Below, piece after piece: positions 47,320-56,812 of a stretch of 64,000 nt of DNA. Numbering within the stretch: position 1 is the stretch's first letter; every line of letters begins with the position of its first letter. The DNA lies in the NCBI GenBank assembly GCA_902574225.1, contig CACGMO010000010.1, positions 1-64,000 of the forward strand, written 5' to 3'. The translations under genes and the position numbers were made by a program. The notes below the pieces were generated by a model that was given only the letters and a program-made list of their open reading frames with translations, was not told the origin of the DNA and searched no databases. This DNA is from an uncultured Alphaproteobacteria bacterium (GTDB lineage Bacteria > Pseudomonadota > Alphaproteobacteria > Rhodobacterales > Rhodobacteraceae).

Positions 47320-47404
47320 TTATATGCTCGAAATTTTTAATTTTTCTGTAGAATAGAGAATAATAAAAAATAAAAAACTTTTTTTTAATTTATGAGCGAG
47401 ACAA

Positions 47405-47650
47405 ATGAATGTTAAAAACTTAGAAAAAATTGAAAGCCAAACTTTCAGAAGATTAATCTCTCATTTGCAGAGTAGAACTGATGTACAAAATATAGACATT
47501 ATGAACTTAACAGGGTTTTGTAGAAATTGTTTATACAAATGGATGCATGAGGCAGCTAGCGAATCGGATGAAGCCTTATCAGTCGAGGAGGCTCAAGAGT
47601 ATGTTTATGGTATGCCTTATGATGACTGGAAAAAAAAGTTCCAGAAGTAA
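47405..47650 (+). CDS. DUF1244 family protein
   Basis: This 81-aa soluble protein belongs to the DUF1244 family, of unknown function. The characteristic core FRRLISHLQSRTDVQNID near 14-31 is followed by MNLTGFCRNCLYKWMHEAA near 33-51, with two conserved cysteines spaced CxxC. The acidic C-terminus contains VEEAQEYVYGMPYDDWK. It lies beside pyk, divergent, which I recall from Rhodobacterales. The cysteine pair may bind metal, but that is a guess. Confidence 0.85.
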   Translation: MNVKNLEKIESQTFRRLISHLQSRTDVQNIDIMNLTGFCRNCLYKWMHEAASESDEALSVEEAQEYVYGMPYDDWKKKFQK

Positions 47651-47666
47651 CCTGATCTATAAAAGT

Positions 47667-48533
47667 CTAGGAAAGTTTCGCTTTAATCTGATCTATATAT
47701 ATATGCTGGATTTTTTTAACCATATCTCCAACTATTCCTTTTCCCACACATCTTCCATTTACTTCAATAACGGGCAGCACGAAACCAGTTGCTGAGGTAA
47801 GAAAAACCTCTTGTGCATTCATCAAATCGTCAATGTTGATACTTTGCTCCTTGATTTCGATGTTATTTATTTGACAAAATTTTATTACAGAAGACCTAGT
47901 AATACCTCCCAAGATATCATTTGACAAACTTGGTGTAATAATTCTTTCGTCTTTAAAAATGAATACATTACTTGATGAGCCCTCATTTATAAAGTCACCT
48001 TGAACAAGTAGGCTATCATCCACACCTTCTTGGACCGCATGAGTTTTTGCTAATGATTGCGCAAGAAGTTGAGTAGTCTTTATATCTCTTCTTCGCCACC
48101 TATCGTCAGGCACTGTTATGATTTTTATGCCCAATTTACTAGCTGCATTATTTAAAATTTTTTTTTCTTGTGTGAATATTACTACGGTAGGTAATAATGG
48201 CTTTTTTGCAAAATTAAAGTCTCTCTCTGCAACGCCCCTTGTGACTTGAACGTAACAAAGCCCTTCTTTAAGTCGATTTTCATTTATCAATTTTTTTTGA
48301 ATTCGATAAAAGTCTTCCTCTTGAAAATTATTTTCCAGGTTCAAATGACCCAGTGATCTAATAAGTCGGGCAAAATGCTCTTTCCAGTCTACTAAATTAC
48401 CGTCAAGGACAGCGGTTACTTCGTAAACCGAGTCAGAGAATAAAAAACCTCTGTCAAATACTGAGATACTAGCTTCTTTTTTTGAAAAGAATTCCCCATT
48501 CACATATACCCTTTGATTGTTTTTTTCTAGCAA
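47667..48533 (-). CDS. D-amino-acid aminotransferase (class IV PLP enzyme)
   Basis: The 288-aa fold-type IV aminotransferase resembles D-alanine aminotransferase more than BCAT: YVNGEFFSKKEASISVFDRG near 10-29, FLFSDSVYEV near 30-39, DRWRRRDIKTTQLL near 142-155 with the PLP lysine, and NEGSSSNVFIF near 184-194. D-AATs supply D-glutamate and D-alanine for peptidoglycan. The start is TTG, with GAGG rather far upstream. Aminodeoxychorismate lyase or BCAT are less likely. It ends a minus-strand run with the unknown protein, hydrolase and alcohol dehydrogenase. Confidence 0.83.
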   Translation of the reverse strand: MLEKNNQRVYVNGEFFSKKEASISVFDRGFLFSDSVYEVTAVLDGNLVDWKEHFARLIRSLGHLNLENNFQEEDFYRIQKKLINENRLKEGLCYVQVTRGVAERDFNFAKKPLLPTVVIFTQEKKILNNAASKLGIKIITVPDDRWRRRDIKTTQLLAQSLAKTHAVQEGVDDSLLVQGDFINEGSSSNVFIFKDERIITPSLSNDILGGITRSSVIKFCQINNIEIKEQSINIDDLMNAQEVFLTSATGFVLPVIEVNGRCVGKGIVGDMVKKIQHIYIDQIKAKLS

Positions 48534-48551
48534 TGTAAGCTTTAAGTCCTC

Positions 48552-48884
48552 TCAGCCTTTACACATACCTTGCAATACGTAGTCGGAGGGTTGCGTAGTC
48601 TTTGAGTGAGTATACCTTTTATATTCATACTTGGTGATATACTCATTGCTTTCCATCATTACCAATAAACCCTGAGCAAAAAATTTATCGAGCTTGTAGA
48701 TATCCACTAATCCCCGCAACTTTGGAACAATACTTGTTTCAACTTCTAAAAAATTCTCATCAAAAAAAGAAATAGGGTATTTTTTCCCTTCGAATTTGAT
48801 GAAAAAATGTACTTGCTCTTTGGTTCGTGCCAAGCCTTTTTTCATAGGATAGTTGTTTATCAATTTTACTAAATAATCATCCAT
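48552..48884 (-). CDS. Uncharacterised 110-aa protein
   Basis: I do not recognise this protein. It is 110 aa, soluble, mildly basic, without signal peptide or membrane helix. Regions that look structured are VHFFIKFEGKKYPISFFDE near 25-43 and VPKLRGLVDIYKLDKFFAQG near 53-72; the C-terminus is charged and ends with a single cysteine. ATG start; it lies 25 bases after the hydrolase gene and 18 before the aminotransferase, same strand, so it is probably co-transcribed. The codon pattern looks like that of its neighbours, which supports a real gene. Confidence 0.65.
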   Translation of the reverse strand: MDDYLVKLINNYPMKKGLARTKEQVHFFIKFEGKKYPISFFDENFLEVETSIVPKLRGLVDIYKLDKFFAQGLLVMMESNEYITKYEYKRYTHSKTTQPSDYVLQGMCKG

Positions 48885-48909
48885 GTTCTTTGATCCATAA
48901 TTATAGATA

Positions 48910-49686
48910 TTAATCCGATTTTAAAAATTTTGTAACTATTTCTAAAAATTTTATGGGTTTTTCAACATGAACCCAGTGCCCAGCTTCAGCTACAGGAGCA
49001 AACTCGCTTAATGGGAAACTTTCTTTTATTGTATCTTTATGATCTGTTACACCATATTCTGATAATTCACCATATAAGAAAAGAGCCTCGGTATAAGAGA
49101 CACCATTTATAGCTGGAAACTCACTAATGGCGATGGCATTCCTAATTAAAGATGTTAAATTAACACGCCAATAGAAACTTTTTTTTTCGTCCATCTTTAA
49201 GTTTTGCATAAGAAAAGACCTAAAACTGACTTCCTCGAAATTTTCAGAAAGCTTTTTGTCAATTTCAGGTCTCGTATTGAACCTGCCAAGATCAAGCGAA
49301 GATAAAGTTTTTAAATAATTTTCAAAATTTGGTGCATAGGCTACTGGTGCTATATCTACTATAACTAACTTTGATATAAAACCCTGATAGAGTTTGTCTA
49401 AAACCATCGCGGCCTTGCCACCCATTGAATGCCCTATCAGGTAGCTATCAACTACTCCCTGTTCTTCAAGAAGTTTTTTAACGTCCTCTGCCAAATCGAA
49501 ATAAGTATGCTTATCACTCCATTCTGACTCACCGTGGTTTCTTAGATCAATAAGCCAGACGTGGAACCCAAGATCTGCAAGAGATTTTCCAATACCAAAC
49601 CAATTTCTTTTCGACCCTAAAAGTCCATGCAGAATAACGACATTGCTCTTGTTACCCTCTCCAAAACGGCTGTATGCTAATCGCAT
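48910..49686 (-). CDS. Alpha/beta-fold hydrolase (YbfF-like esterase)
   Basis: The protein has the nucleophile elbow GHSMGGKAA near residue 90, the oxyanion segment HGLLGSKRNW near 20-29, IDLRNHGES near 48-56, and a C-terminal histidine in EAGHWVHVEKP. The DLRNHGxS and GHSMGGKxAM motifs are those of YbfF-type esterases acting on short acyl or acyl-CoA esters. ATG 49686 gives 258 aa and falls after the alcohol dehydrogenase stop region; a TTG four codons earlier would overlap it. The physiological substrate is unknown. Confidence 0.85.
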   Translation of the reverse strand: MRLAYSRFGEGNKSNVVILHGLLGSKRNWFGIGKSLADLGFHVWLIDLRNHGESEWSDKHTYFDLAEDVKKLLEEQGVVDSYLIGHSMGGKAAMVLDKLYQGFISKLVIVDIAPVAYAPNFENYLKTLSSLDLGRFNTRPEIDKKLSENFEEVSFRSFLMQNLKMDEKKSFYWRVNLTSLIRNAIAISEFPAINGVSYTEALFLYGELSEYGVTDHKDTIKESFPLSEFAPVAEAGHWVHVEKPIKFLEIVTKFLKSD

Positions 49687-49691
49687 CAATC

Positions 49692-50867
49692 TTACCAAAT
49701 CGAGTGATATATGTCGTAAGCATCTTGTTCGGTAACCTCTCTGGGGTTATTTACCAACAATCTGGTTTGCTTCATAGCGTCTTTGGCCATTGACGCGCAG
49801 GCTTCCTCCGGAATTGAAACATCTCGCAATTTCTGGGGTAGTCCCAACTCTTTAGATAAATCACTCAGTTTTTCGATAAACAAGGATGCATTCGTTTGGT
49901 TATTATTCCCCATCTCTTCGCTTGGAAAAAGAAAAGGATAAAGCTCTGCATATTTTTTAGCTGCCCACACATCTACTGCATTGAACCGTAGCACTCCTGG
50001 AAGTACAAGTGCATTCGATAATCCATGGGTTATATGAAAACTCCCCCCAAGTGGATAAGCTAGAGCATGTACTGCGGCTACAGGAGAATTTGCAAAAGCC
50101 ATTCCGGCTAACATTGATCCAAGTAGCATTTTTCCTCTCGCTTCTAAGTTTTTTGGATCCGAGACAGCCGTTTTTATTGAGTTTCCCAAGAGCACCAATG
50201 CCTCCTTTGCAAGGATGCCAGACATCGGATTGTTATTTTTATTTTTTGATGCATAGGCTTCGATTGCATGCACCATTGCATCAATTCCGGTGGCGGCAGT
50301 AGTTGCTGCCGGCAATCCTAAGGTTAGAACAGGGTCTAATACTGCGAAGTCTGGAAGGATAATCGGCGAAGAAACCCCCCTTTTTTCATCACCATCTACG
50401 GTGATAATTGAAACAGGAGTAACCTCGGACCCAGTTCCAGCAGTGGTTGGAATTAAACATAGCGGTAATCTCGGGCCTGTAGCGTTCCCTACCCCCCATG
50501 CATTTTCTAAATTTTCTCCTGACCCCAAAACTAAAGCCGTTAGCTTGGCAACATCCATTGAAGAACCTCCACCAAATCCAATAACCCCAGTACAATCTAT
50601 TTCTCTTCCAAAATTTATTGCTTTTTCCAAAGTTTTTAATGATGGATCCGCCTCTACGTCATCAAATACCGTTACTTTTGCATCATACTTTGCAAGATTT
50701 TTAAGCAAATCCTCATAAAGTCCTAACTTGGTTAACCCTTTATCAGTTACGAGAAGAATTCTATTACCTATTAATTTAGAAAATGGATCCGCGTCTTTTG
50801 CCACGTTAGGACCGTAAATAATTCTAGGCGTGGTATTAAAATTAAATGAGGTAATTTCTTCAATCAT
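49692..50867 (-). CDS. Iron-containing alcohol dehydrogenase
   Basis: The 391-aa group III dehydrogenase has the NAD-binding GFGGGSSMDVAKL near 97-109, PTTAGTGSEVTP near 139-150 and the metal-ligand stretch GIDAMVHAIEAYAS near 193-206, with further histidines in HALAYPLGGSFHITHG near 265-280. Those motifs predict an iron (or zinc) enzyme acting on a primary alcohol, lactaldehyde or similar compound. Substrate cannot be set from sequence. It heads a minus-strand run and is divergent from argG across a 120-base gap. Confidence 0.9.
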   Translation of the reverse strand: MIEEITSFNFNTTPRIIYGPNVAKDADPFSKLIGNRILLVTDKGLTKLGLYEDLLKNLAKYDAKVTVFDDVEADPSLKTLEKAINFGREIDCTGVIGFGGGSSMDVAKLTALVLGSGENLENAWGVGNATGPRLPLCLIPTTAGTGSEVTPVSIITVDGDEKRGVSSPIILPDFAVLDPVLTLGLPAATTAATGIDAMVHAIEAYASKNKNNNPMSGILAKEALVLLGNSIKTAVSDPKNLEARGKMLLGSMLAGMAFANSPVAAVHALAYPLGGSFHITHGLSNALVLPGVLRFNAVDVWAAKKYAELYPFLFPSEEMGNNNQTNASLFIEKLSDLSKELGLPQKLRDVSIPEEACASMAKDAMKQTRLLVNNPREVTEQDAYDIYHSIW

Positions 50868-50946
50868 GGTAAACCTTTCTAATCTTGTTTATAATATTTT
50901 ACACAATTTAAAAACTGTGTTCTAAGTTTGGATAGTTAGACAAACA

Positions 50947-50959
50947 CTGTCAATGACAG
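50947..50959. promoter_or_regulatory. Palindrome upstream of argG
   Basis: CTGTCA-A-TGACAG is a perfect 6-base inverted repeat with a one-base centre, ending 28 bases before the argG ATG, in the divergent region with the alcohol dehydrogenase. It may be an operator. The surrounding gap also contains a TATAAT at 50890-50895 without a clear -35 element. Confidence 0.3.
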
Positions 50960-50987
50960 AAATTGTTGCAAGGAAAGGACGCCATAC

Positions 50988-52208
50988 ATGGCACAAAAGA
51001 AAAGAGTAGTTCTTGCTTTCTCTGGCGGGCTTGACACCTCAGTTATATTGAAGTGGCTACAAACTGAGTTAGACTATGAGGTAGTTTGTTTTACTGCTGA
51101 TCTTGGGCAAGGCGAGGAACTAGAGGCTGCTCGAGATAAAGCTCTCTTACTCGGAATTAAACCAGAACACATTTTTATTGAAGATCTCACTGAGGAATTC
51201 GTTAAAGATTATGTTTTCCCGATGTTTAGATGCAATACAGTTTACGAAGGTCAATACTTGCTGGGAACATCAATTGCAAGGCCGCTCATTTCAAAGAGGT
51301 TGATAGAGATTGCTGATATTGTCGGTGCAGAATCAATAAGTCACGGAGCTACAGGAAAAGGAAATGATCAGGTACGATTTGAATTAGCAGCATACTCTCT
51401 TAATCCAGATATAAAAATTATTGCACCCTGGAGACAATGGGACCTAAATAGCAGGACAAAATTAATCAACTTTGCCGAAAAGCACCAGATTCCTATTGCT
51501 GCAAACAAAGTAGGGGAACCTCCTTTTTCAGTGGATTCTAATATATTACACACATCGTCAGAAGGTTTAATTTTAGAAAATCCAGAGGATGAAGCTCCAG
51601 AGTATGTGTATCAGAGGACAAATGATCCAGAAAAGGCTCCTGATAAACCCGATTACATAAGAATCAGATTTAGGAATGGAGATCCAATAAAAATTGATGA
51701 CAAAGAATACTCACCTGCAAACCTACTCAAGAGACTTAATGATTTTGGTAGACTGCATGGAATAGGGAGGCTCGATTTAGTTGAGAATAGATTTGTGGGC
51801 ATGAAATCGCGGGGTGTTTATGAAACACCAGGAGGAACCATACTCTTACAAGCTCACAGAGCAATTGAAAGCCTGACGCTAGATGGTGGGTCTGCACATC
51901 TGAAAGACGACATAATGCCAAGATACGCCGAATTAATTTATAATGGTCTTTGGTTTACCCCCGAAAGAGACCTCTTACAGACCCTAATTGATAAAAGCCA
52001 GGATTGTGTTGAAGGAACTGTAAAAATGAAATTGTATAAGGGAAGCGCTCAAGTTGTAAGCAGATCATCATCACAGAGTTTATACTCCAAACAATTAGTA
52101 ACTTTTGAGGACGACGAAGGTTACTATAATCAAGGTGATGCAGAAGGATTCATAAAGCTTAAGGCACTTCGCCTACGCGAACTGGCGCGAAGGAATAAAA
52201 AAGACTAA
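50988..52208 (+). CDS. argG: Argininosuccinate synthase
   Basis: ArgG condenses citrulline and aspartate with ATP. The 406-aa protein has the PP-loop [15 protein letters not shown] near 10-24, [14 protein letters not shown] near 117-130 and SREAYETPGG-like sequence ([13 protein letters not shown] near 271-283). AAGGAAAGGA lies upstream of the ATG. The gene stands alone; its partner argH is at 32181-33578. The last four bases overlap convergent yggT. Confidence 0.97.
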   Translation: MAQKKRVVLAFSGGLDTSVILKWLQTELDYEVVCFTADLGQGEELEAARDKALLLGIKPEHIFIEDLTEEFVKDYVFPMFRCNTVYEGQYLLGTSIARPLISKRLIEIADIVGAESISHGATGKGNDQVRFELAAYSLNPDIKIIAPWRQWDLNSRTKLINFAEKHQIPIAANKVGEPPFSVDSNILHTSSEGLILENPEDEAPEYVYQRTNDPEKAPDKPDYIRIRFRNGDPIKIDDKEYSPANLLKRLNDFGRLHGIGRLDLVENRFVGMKSRGVYETPGGTILLQAHRAIESLTLDGGSAHLKDDIMPRYAELIYNGLWFTPERDLLQTLIDKSQDCVEGTVKMKLYKGSAQVVSRSSSQSLYSKQLVTFEDDEGYYNQGDAEGFIKLKALRLRELARRNKKD

Positions 52209-52492
52209 TAGAAGTTTCCAATGTTATTTCTTATAATTATTTGTAGTGCCAAAATGGCTATAAAAACAATCAAAGGAGCAAAGTCTATGGCGCCAGTGTA
52301 GGGCATGCGACGTCTTATCGGACCATACAATGGCTCTAAAACTTGGTTTATGCCACGCCAAATCTGATTAATGAGTGGCTGATGAATGTTAAGAATATTG
52401 AAGTTTATGAGCCAACTTAAAACAATTTGGGCTATAATGATGTACTTCAAGACATCGAGTAACATGTGAACAATTTGAAGTAATGATACCAA
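52205..52492 (-). CDS. YggT family membrane protein
   Basis: YggT proteins are small inner-membrane proteins linked to cell-division and osmotic-stress phenotypes in various bacteria, and to SepF neighbours in others. Two hydrophobic regions (about 2-30 and 72-92) flank the conserved [13 protein letters not shown] motif near 52-64, and the first repeat has [13 protein letters not shown] 52492 is preferred as start because GGGAG lies seven bases upstream; the TTG two codons earlier is too close to it. This gives 95 aa. Confidence 0.87.
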   Translation of the reverse strand: MVSLLQIVHMLLDVLKYIIIAQIVLSWLINFNILNIHQPLINQIWRGINQVLEPLYGPIRRRMPYTGAIDFAPLIVFIAILALQIIIRNNIGNFY

Positions 52493-52586
52493 AAACAAAC
52501 TCCCATAAAAATTGTATTACATTGTAAAGATAGTTAATAATTTATAAAATAAAAGCACAAAAATATAAACGAATTGCAGGCCATAA

Positions 52587-53909
52587 ATGAAAAATAAGCT
52601 AAAGGTATACTCATGGATGCTGTACGATTGGGCTTGCCAACCTATACATACTTTGATTGCCACTTTTATATTTGGTCCGTATTTTGTGCAGGCGGTGGCA
52701 GAAAACCCTGTTGAGGGCCAAGCATTAATTGGGATGGCCGTAACAGTTTCTGGAATAATTGTTGCTATCTTTTCGCCTATTTTAGGAGCGCTAGCGGATC
52801 AAACTCAGAAAAGAAAGCCGTGGATCCTATTATTTTCTGTCTTTTTTGTAATTTCCACTTTTTCTTTGTGGTATGCCGAGCCAAACCTCGAGAATACATT
52901 CTGGGTTTTATTTGCATATACTGTTGGTTTTATTGCAGCCGATTTTTCGACAGTTTTCACCAATGCTATGATGCCAAGTCTTGAGAAACCAGATAAGCTT
53001 GGCAAGCTATCAGGAGCAGGATGGGGACTAGGTTACTTAGGTGGATTAGTATCTCTTGTCATAATGTTGGGCCTATTCGTTGAACAGGAAAATGGGTTGA
53101 CATTACTAGGTGGCAATCCAGCACTGGGACTAGACGCTGCTGACCGAGAGGGTACCAGAGTTGTGGGGCCATTGACAGCTTTTTGGTATGTTTTATTTAT
53201 GATTCCATTTTTTGTGTTCGTACCCGACGTAAAGATGACAATACCATCTCAACTAAATGTAAAAAAAGCGATTAAACACCTATTTTTAAATATTGTTAAC
53301 TTAAGAAATCAACCTTCTTTAGGTTGGTTTTTAGTGGCTTCAATGTTTTACAGGGATGCTATGAATGGAATTTTTTTCTTTGGTGGAATCTATGCAGCGG
53401 GCGTATTAGAGATGAATACCGTGCAACTCGGTATTTTTGGAATTTTAGCTGCAGCAACTGGTACAATTGGGGCGTATTGGGGCGGAGCTTTGGACAGCAA
53501 GTATGGCTCTAAATTTTGCGTAAGTATTATGCTTGGAGGACTTCTAATTGTTACACTTGTAATATTCGGGTTAAGCAGATCAGAATTCTACGGATTACCT
53601 TTGGACCCCAAGTCGAATACTCCAGATATAATATTTTATATAGCCGGAGGCTTACTTGGGTTTGTAAGTGGACCTATACAATCTGCGTCCCGCACATTAT
53701 TAATTTTCTTAGTTGACGAAAAACAGATAACCGAAACGTTTGGGCTGTACGCCCTTGTAGGAAGAGCAACGGCATTTTTAGCTCCGGCTCTGATTACTTG
53801 GTTCACTTTAGCGAGTGGGTCACAGCAAATCGGTTTAGTGCCGATTATTATTTTATTGTTTATAGGGTGGTATTTACTTCGTTTTGTAAATGTTAAGAAT
53901 TTAGTGTAA
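52587..53909 (+). CDS. MFS transporter, UMF1 / Atg22-like family
   Basis: The 440-aa protein has about 12 hydrophobic helices and the N-terminal WMLYDWACQPIHTLIATFIF region that marks the UMF1/Atg22-like group, whose yeast member exports amino acids from the vacuole. A loop signature GALADQTQKRKPWI near 66-79 is the MFS motif A position. The substrate is unknown. The stop overlaps the start of the next gene by one base, and the operon continues to dapD, dapE, mce and DUF1467, which makes an amino-acid-related substrate plausible but unproven. Confidence 0.82.
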   Translation: MKNKLKVYSWMLYDWACQPIHTLIATFIFGPYFVQAVAENPVEGQALIGMAVTVSGIIVAIFSPILGALADQTQKRKPWILLFSVFFVISTFSLWYAEPNLENTFWVLFAYTVGFIAADFSTVFTNAMMPSLEKPDKLGKLSGAGWGLGYLGGLVSLVIMLGLFVEQENGLTLLGGNPALGLDAADREGTRVVGPLTAFWYVLFMIPFFVFVPDVKMTIPSQLNVKKAIKHLFLNIVNLRNQPSLGWFLVASMFYRDAMNGIFFFGGIYAAGVLEMNTVQLGIFGILAAATGTIGAYWGGALDSKYGSKFCVSIMLGGLLIVTLVIFGLSRSEFYGLPLDPKSNTPDIIFYIAGGLLGFVSGPIQSASRTLLIFLVDEKQITETFGLYALVGRATAFLAPALITWFTLASGSQQIGLVPIIILLFIGWYLLRFVNVKNLV

Positions 53910-54802
53910 TGAAATACATTGTTTTTATCCTAATCATTCTTTTTGGGGCGATACCCACACTTAAAGCTGATGTTAAGAAATGGAAGTTAGAACAAGCCGG
54001 TTTCTTAAATATTGATAGAAACGAAAAAGATTATGGTGGGTTTTCTGGCCTTTTAATAAATAATGCGGGAACCGAAGCTTTAGTTGTCACTGATAAGTCA
54101 TTTTTTTTTGTTCTGGAATTGCGTCGTGACGATAATGACATTCTAACCGGATATTCAGCAATCAAAAAGGGCCGAATATTGTCTAGCAAGGGCGAACATT
54201 TAAATGGTCGCAATACAGACAGCGAGTCAATCGCTATGGATGCAAACAATAATTATTATATTTCATTTGAGTCAAATCACAGAATAATGATGCATGCAGA
54301 GATTGAGGGCAAAGGTATTTTTGTTCCTAAACACCCTATGTTCAGAAAATTATCTGTGAATAAGGGAATAGAGGCTCTGGCAATTGATAATGAAAATCGC
54401 TTGATAGCCATACCAGAAAAACCCCCATCAGGCATTTCCGATATTCCGATTTTCAGATTACAAAATAATAAGTGGGAAATTATCAAATATGTAAAAATAG
54501 AGGACAACTTTCTAGTTACCGACGCAGAGATTTTACCTATGGGGCTTTTATTGATACTGGAACGCAAATTCTCATGGACCCAAGGGTTTAAAACGAGATT
54601 TAGGTTAATTTCTTTAGATAAGTTTGATAATACAGAACCAATAATTGTTTTTACCTCAACGGCTAATCAGTTTGACAATTTGGAGGGCATGACCTTTTGG
54701 AAAGATAAAAAAGGTGAAATGCGTATTTTAACGGTATCTGATGATAATTTTCATCCTTTGCAGCAAAGTGAAATAAGAGAATTTTTTTTAAAATATGAAT
54801 AA
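53909..54802 (+). CDS. Exported esterase-like phytase-family protein
   Basis: The 297-aa protein has a signal peptide (residues 1 to about 20, ending LKADV) and matches the 'esterase-like activity of phytase' beta-propeller family: YGGFSGLLI near 42-50, [22 protein letters not shown] near 105-113, KGIEALAID near 155-163 and [10 protein letters not shown] near 260-269. The paired GxSGL and D/NxExI/M motifs recur along the propeller. The true substrate is not known, and phytase activity should not be assumed. It follows the MFS gene with a one-base overlap. Confidence 0.78.
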   Translation: MKYIVFILIILFGAIPTLKADVKKWKLEQAGFLNIDRNEKDYGGFSGLLINNAGTEALVVTDKSFFFVLELRRDDNDILTGYSAIKKGRILSSKGEHLNGRNTDSESIAMDANNNYYISFESNHRIMMHAEIEGKGIFVPKHPMFRKLSVNKGIEALAIDNENRLIAIPEKPPSGISDIPIFRLQNNKWEIIKYVKIEDNFLVTDAEILPMGLLLILERKFSWTQGFKTRFRLISLDKFDNTEPIIVFTSTANQFDNLEGMTFWKDKKGEMRILTVSDDNFHPLQQSEIREFFLKYE

Positions 54803-54819
54803 TAATTGAAGGAAATACT

Positions 54820-55647
54820 ATGGAGAATAAAGAACTTGAAAACGTAATCGAAACCTCATGGGAGAGCAGAGACGAAATAAATGAAAAAACAGGTGGGATA
54901 ACTAAAGAGGCCGTAGAAAAAACTCTAAATCTACTGGGGAACGGTACTTTGAGAGTGGCGGAAAAAAAAGCCTCAGGTAAATGGGTGGTGAATCAATGGA
55001 CTAAAAAAGCAGTTCTATTAAGTTTTAGGCTAAGAGAAATGGAATTACAAACAGGTGGGCCACAAAATTCAACGTGGTGGGATAAAGTAGATAGCAAGTT
55101 TAAAGACTGGGGTGAAACTGAGTGGAAAAAGAAGAATTTTCGAGCTGTTCCTAACACAGTAGTTAGAGAATCAGCCTTCATTGGTGAAAATGTTGTTCTA
55201 ATGCCTTCATTTGTAAATCTTGGCGCGTATGTCGATAGTGGAACAATGGTCGATACTTGGGCAACAGTTGGATCTTGTGCTCAGATAGGAAAAAATGTGC
55301 ACCTTTCAGGTGGAGTAGGAATAGGAGGTGTATTGGAGCCTATGCAAGCATCACCTACTATTATCGAGGATAATTGCTTTATTGGAGCAAGATCAGAAAT
55401 TGTAGAAGGCTGCATTGTAAGAGAGGGAGCTGTAGTAGGCATGGGTGTATTTATTGGAAAATCTACAAAAATATTTAATAGAGAAACTGGTGAAACAACA
55501 TATGGAGAAATACCTCCTTACTCCGTGGTTGTCGCAGGCTCTGTTCCGTCTAAAGGAGGAGTAAACCTTTATTGCGCAGTGATAGTCAAACAGGTCGATG
55601 AAAAAACAAGAAGTAAAACTTCTATAAATGACTTATTAAGGGACTAA
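54820..55647 (+). CDS. dapD: 2,3,4,5-tetrahydropyridine-2,6-dicarboxylate N-succinyltransferase
   Basis: DapD succinylates tetrahydrodipicolinate in the succinylase branch of lysine and diaminopimelate synthesis. The 275-aa protein has an N-terminal helical domain, then a left-handed beta-helix of hexapeptide repeats from about 110, with [20 protein letters not shown] near 144-163 and [11 protein letters not shown] near 171-181. GAAGGAAA precedes the ATG. dapE follows after two bases, so consecutive steps are coupled. Confidence 0.96.
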   Translation: MENKELENVIETSWESRDEINEKTGGITKEAVEKTLNLLGNGTLRVAEKKASGKWVVNQWTKKAVLLSFRLREMELQTGGPQNSTWWDKVDSKFKDWGETEWKKKNFRAVPNTVVRESAFIGENVVLMPSFVNLGAYVDSGTMVDTWATVGSCAQIGKNVHLSGGVGIGGVLEPMQASPTIIEDNCFIGARSEIVEGCIVREGAVVGMGVFIGKSTKIFNRETGETTYGEIPPYSVVVAGSVPSKGGVNLYCAVIVKQVDEKTRSKTSINDLLRD

Positions 55648-55649
55648 TA

Positions 55650-56810
55650 ATGACCAAATTGATAGATGATCCAATAGTATTGACAAAAAAACTTATTGGT
55701 TTTAGGTCAATTACTCCAGACGACGCTGGGTCTCTAGAATTTATTTCTTCATTTATTAAGCAACTAGGTTTCCAAACAAAAGTTTCATCCACCCAAGGTG
55801 TAACAAACCTTTTTGCGCGATGGTCTCCAAAGTCAGGCTTCAAAAGAACCTTGGCCTTTAATGGTCATGTAGATGTAGTACCACCAGGAGAGGAACATTT
55901 ATGGGATAGCGATCCATTCAGTGGTAATATTATAAACTCTCGAATTTTTGGTAGGGGCTCAGTAGATATGAAATCTTCTGTTGCAGCCTTTCTTATTGCT
56001 CTTAAAGAAATAATTGAGGAAGAAGAGCTTAGTTGCTCTTTCGTGCTTTTAATCACGAGTGATGAGGAAGGTAACGCTGAATACGGTACAAAAGAACTTT
56101 TGAAGTGGGCTTACAAAAATAACGAAATTATTGACCACTGTCTCGTTGGTGAGCCTACCTCCTCTAAGTTGGTGGGCGATACTGTAAAAATTGGCAGACG
56201 TGGTTCGTTAAGCGGATTTATAGTTTGTAAAGGTAAGCAGGGTCATATAGCTTATCCTGACAAAGCAGTTAACCCAGTCGAAGCACTAATTCACTTTCTC
56301 AGCGAATTAAAATCTCTTAAGCTAGACGATGGCAGTAATTTTTTTGAACCCTCTAGCTTGAACATCTCAACCATAGATACAAATAATGTAGCATTAAACA
56401 TAATTCCAGAGAATTCTTATGCTAACTTTAACGTGCGTTTTAATGATCAGCATTCATGTCTATCCCTAACAAAAAAAATAGACTCGCTTATCACCAAGCA
56501 TAATGAAGAAACAAATGCGACTCTGGAAATTAAGTATAAATGTTCTGGTGAAAGCTTTTTGACTGAGCCAGGTCACCTTTCAGATCTTTTAACTACTTCA
56601 ATAAAAGAAATAGCAGGTGTAGATTGTAAACTTTCCACTGGAGGCGGTACATCAGATGCTCGATTTGTGCGGGAATACTGCCCAGTTATAGAATTTGGTT
56701 TAGTTGGCGATACTATGCACCAAATTAATGAAAATACTAAGGTCGATGATATTGTTTTGCTGAAAGATATCTATAAAAATTTTTTGAAAAACTACAATAA
56801 GAAAGTATAA
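55650..56810 (+). CDS. dapE: Succinyl-diaminopimelate desuccinylase
   Basis: DapE hydrolyses succinyl-diaminopimelate. The 386-aa M20-family metallopeptidase has zinc ligands in FNGHVDVVPPG near 70-80 and GRGSVDMKSS near 99-108, the catalytic glutamate in TSDEEGNAEYGT near 132-143, and C-terminal GGGTSDARFV near 328-337. The dimerisation-domain segment is complete. It lies two bases from both dapD and mce. With dapD and lysA in this window, lysine synthesis by the succinylase route is well supported. Confidence 0.95.
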   Translation: MTKLIDDPIVLTKKLIGFRSITPDDAGSLEFISSFIKQLGFQTKVSSTQGVTNLFARWSPKSGFKRTLAFNGHVDVVPPGEEHLWDSDPFSGNIINSRIFGRGSVDMKSSVAAFLIALKEIIEEEELSCSFVLLITSDEEGNAEYGTKELLKWAYKNNEIIDHCLVGEPTSSKLVGDTVKIGRRGSLSGFIVCKGKQGHIAYPDKAVNPVEALIHFLSELKSLKLDDGSNFFEPSSLNISTIDTNNVALNIIPENSYANFNVRFNDQHSCLSLTKKIDSLITKHNEETNATLEIKYKCSGESFLTEPGHLSDLLTTSIKEIAGVDCKLSTGGGTSDARFVREYCPVIEFGLVGDTMHQINENTKVDDIVLLKDIYKNFLKNYNKKV

Positions 56811-56812
56811 AA

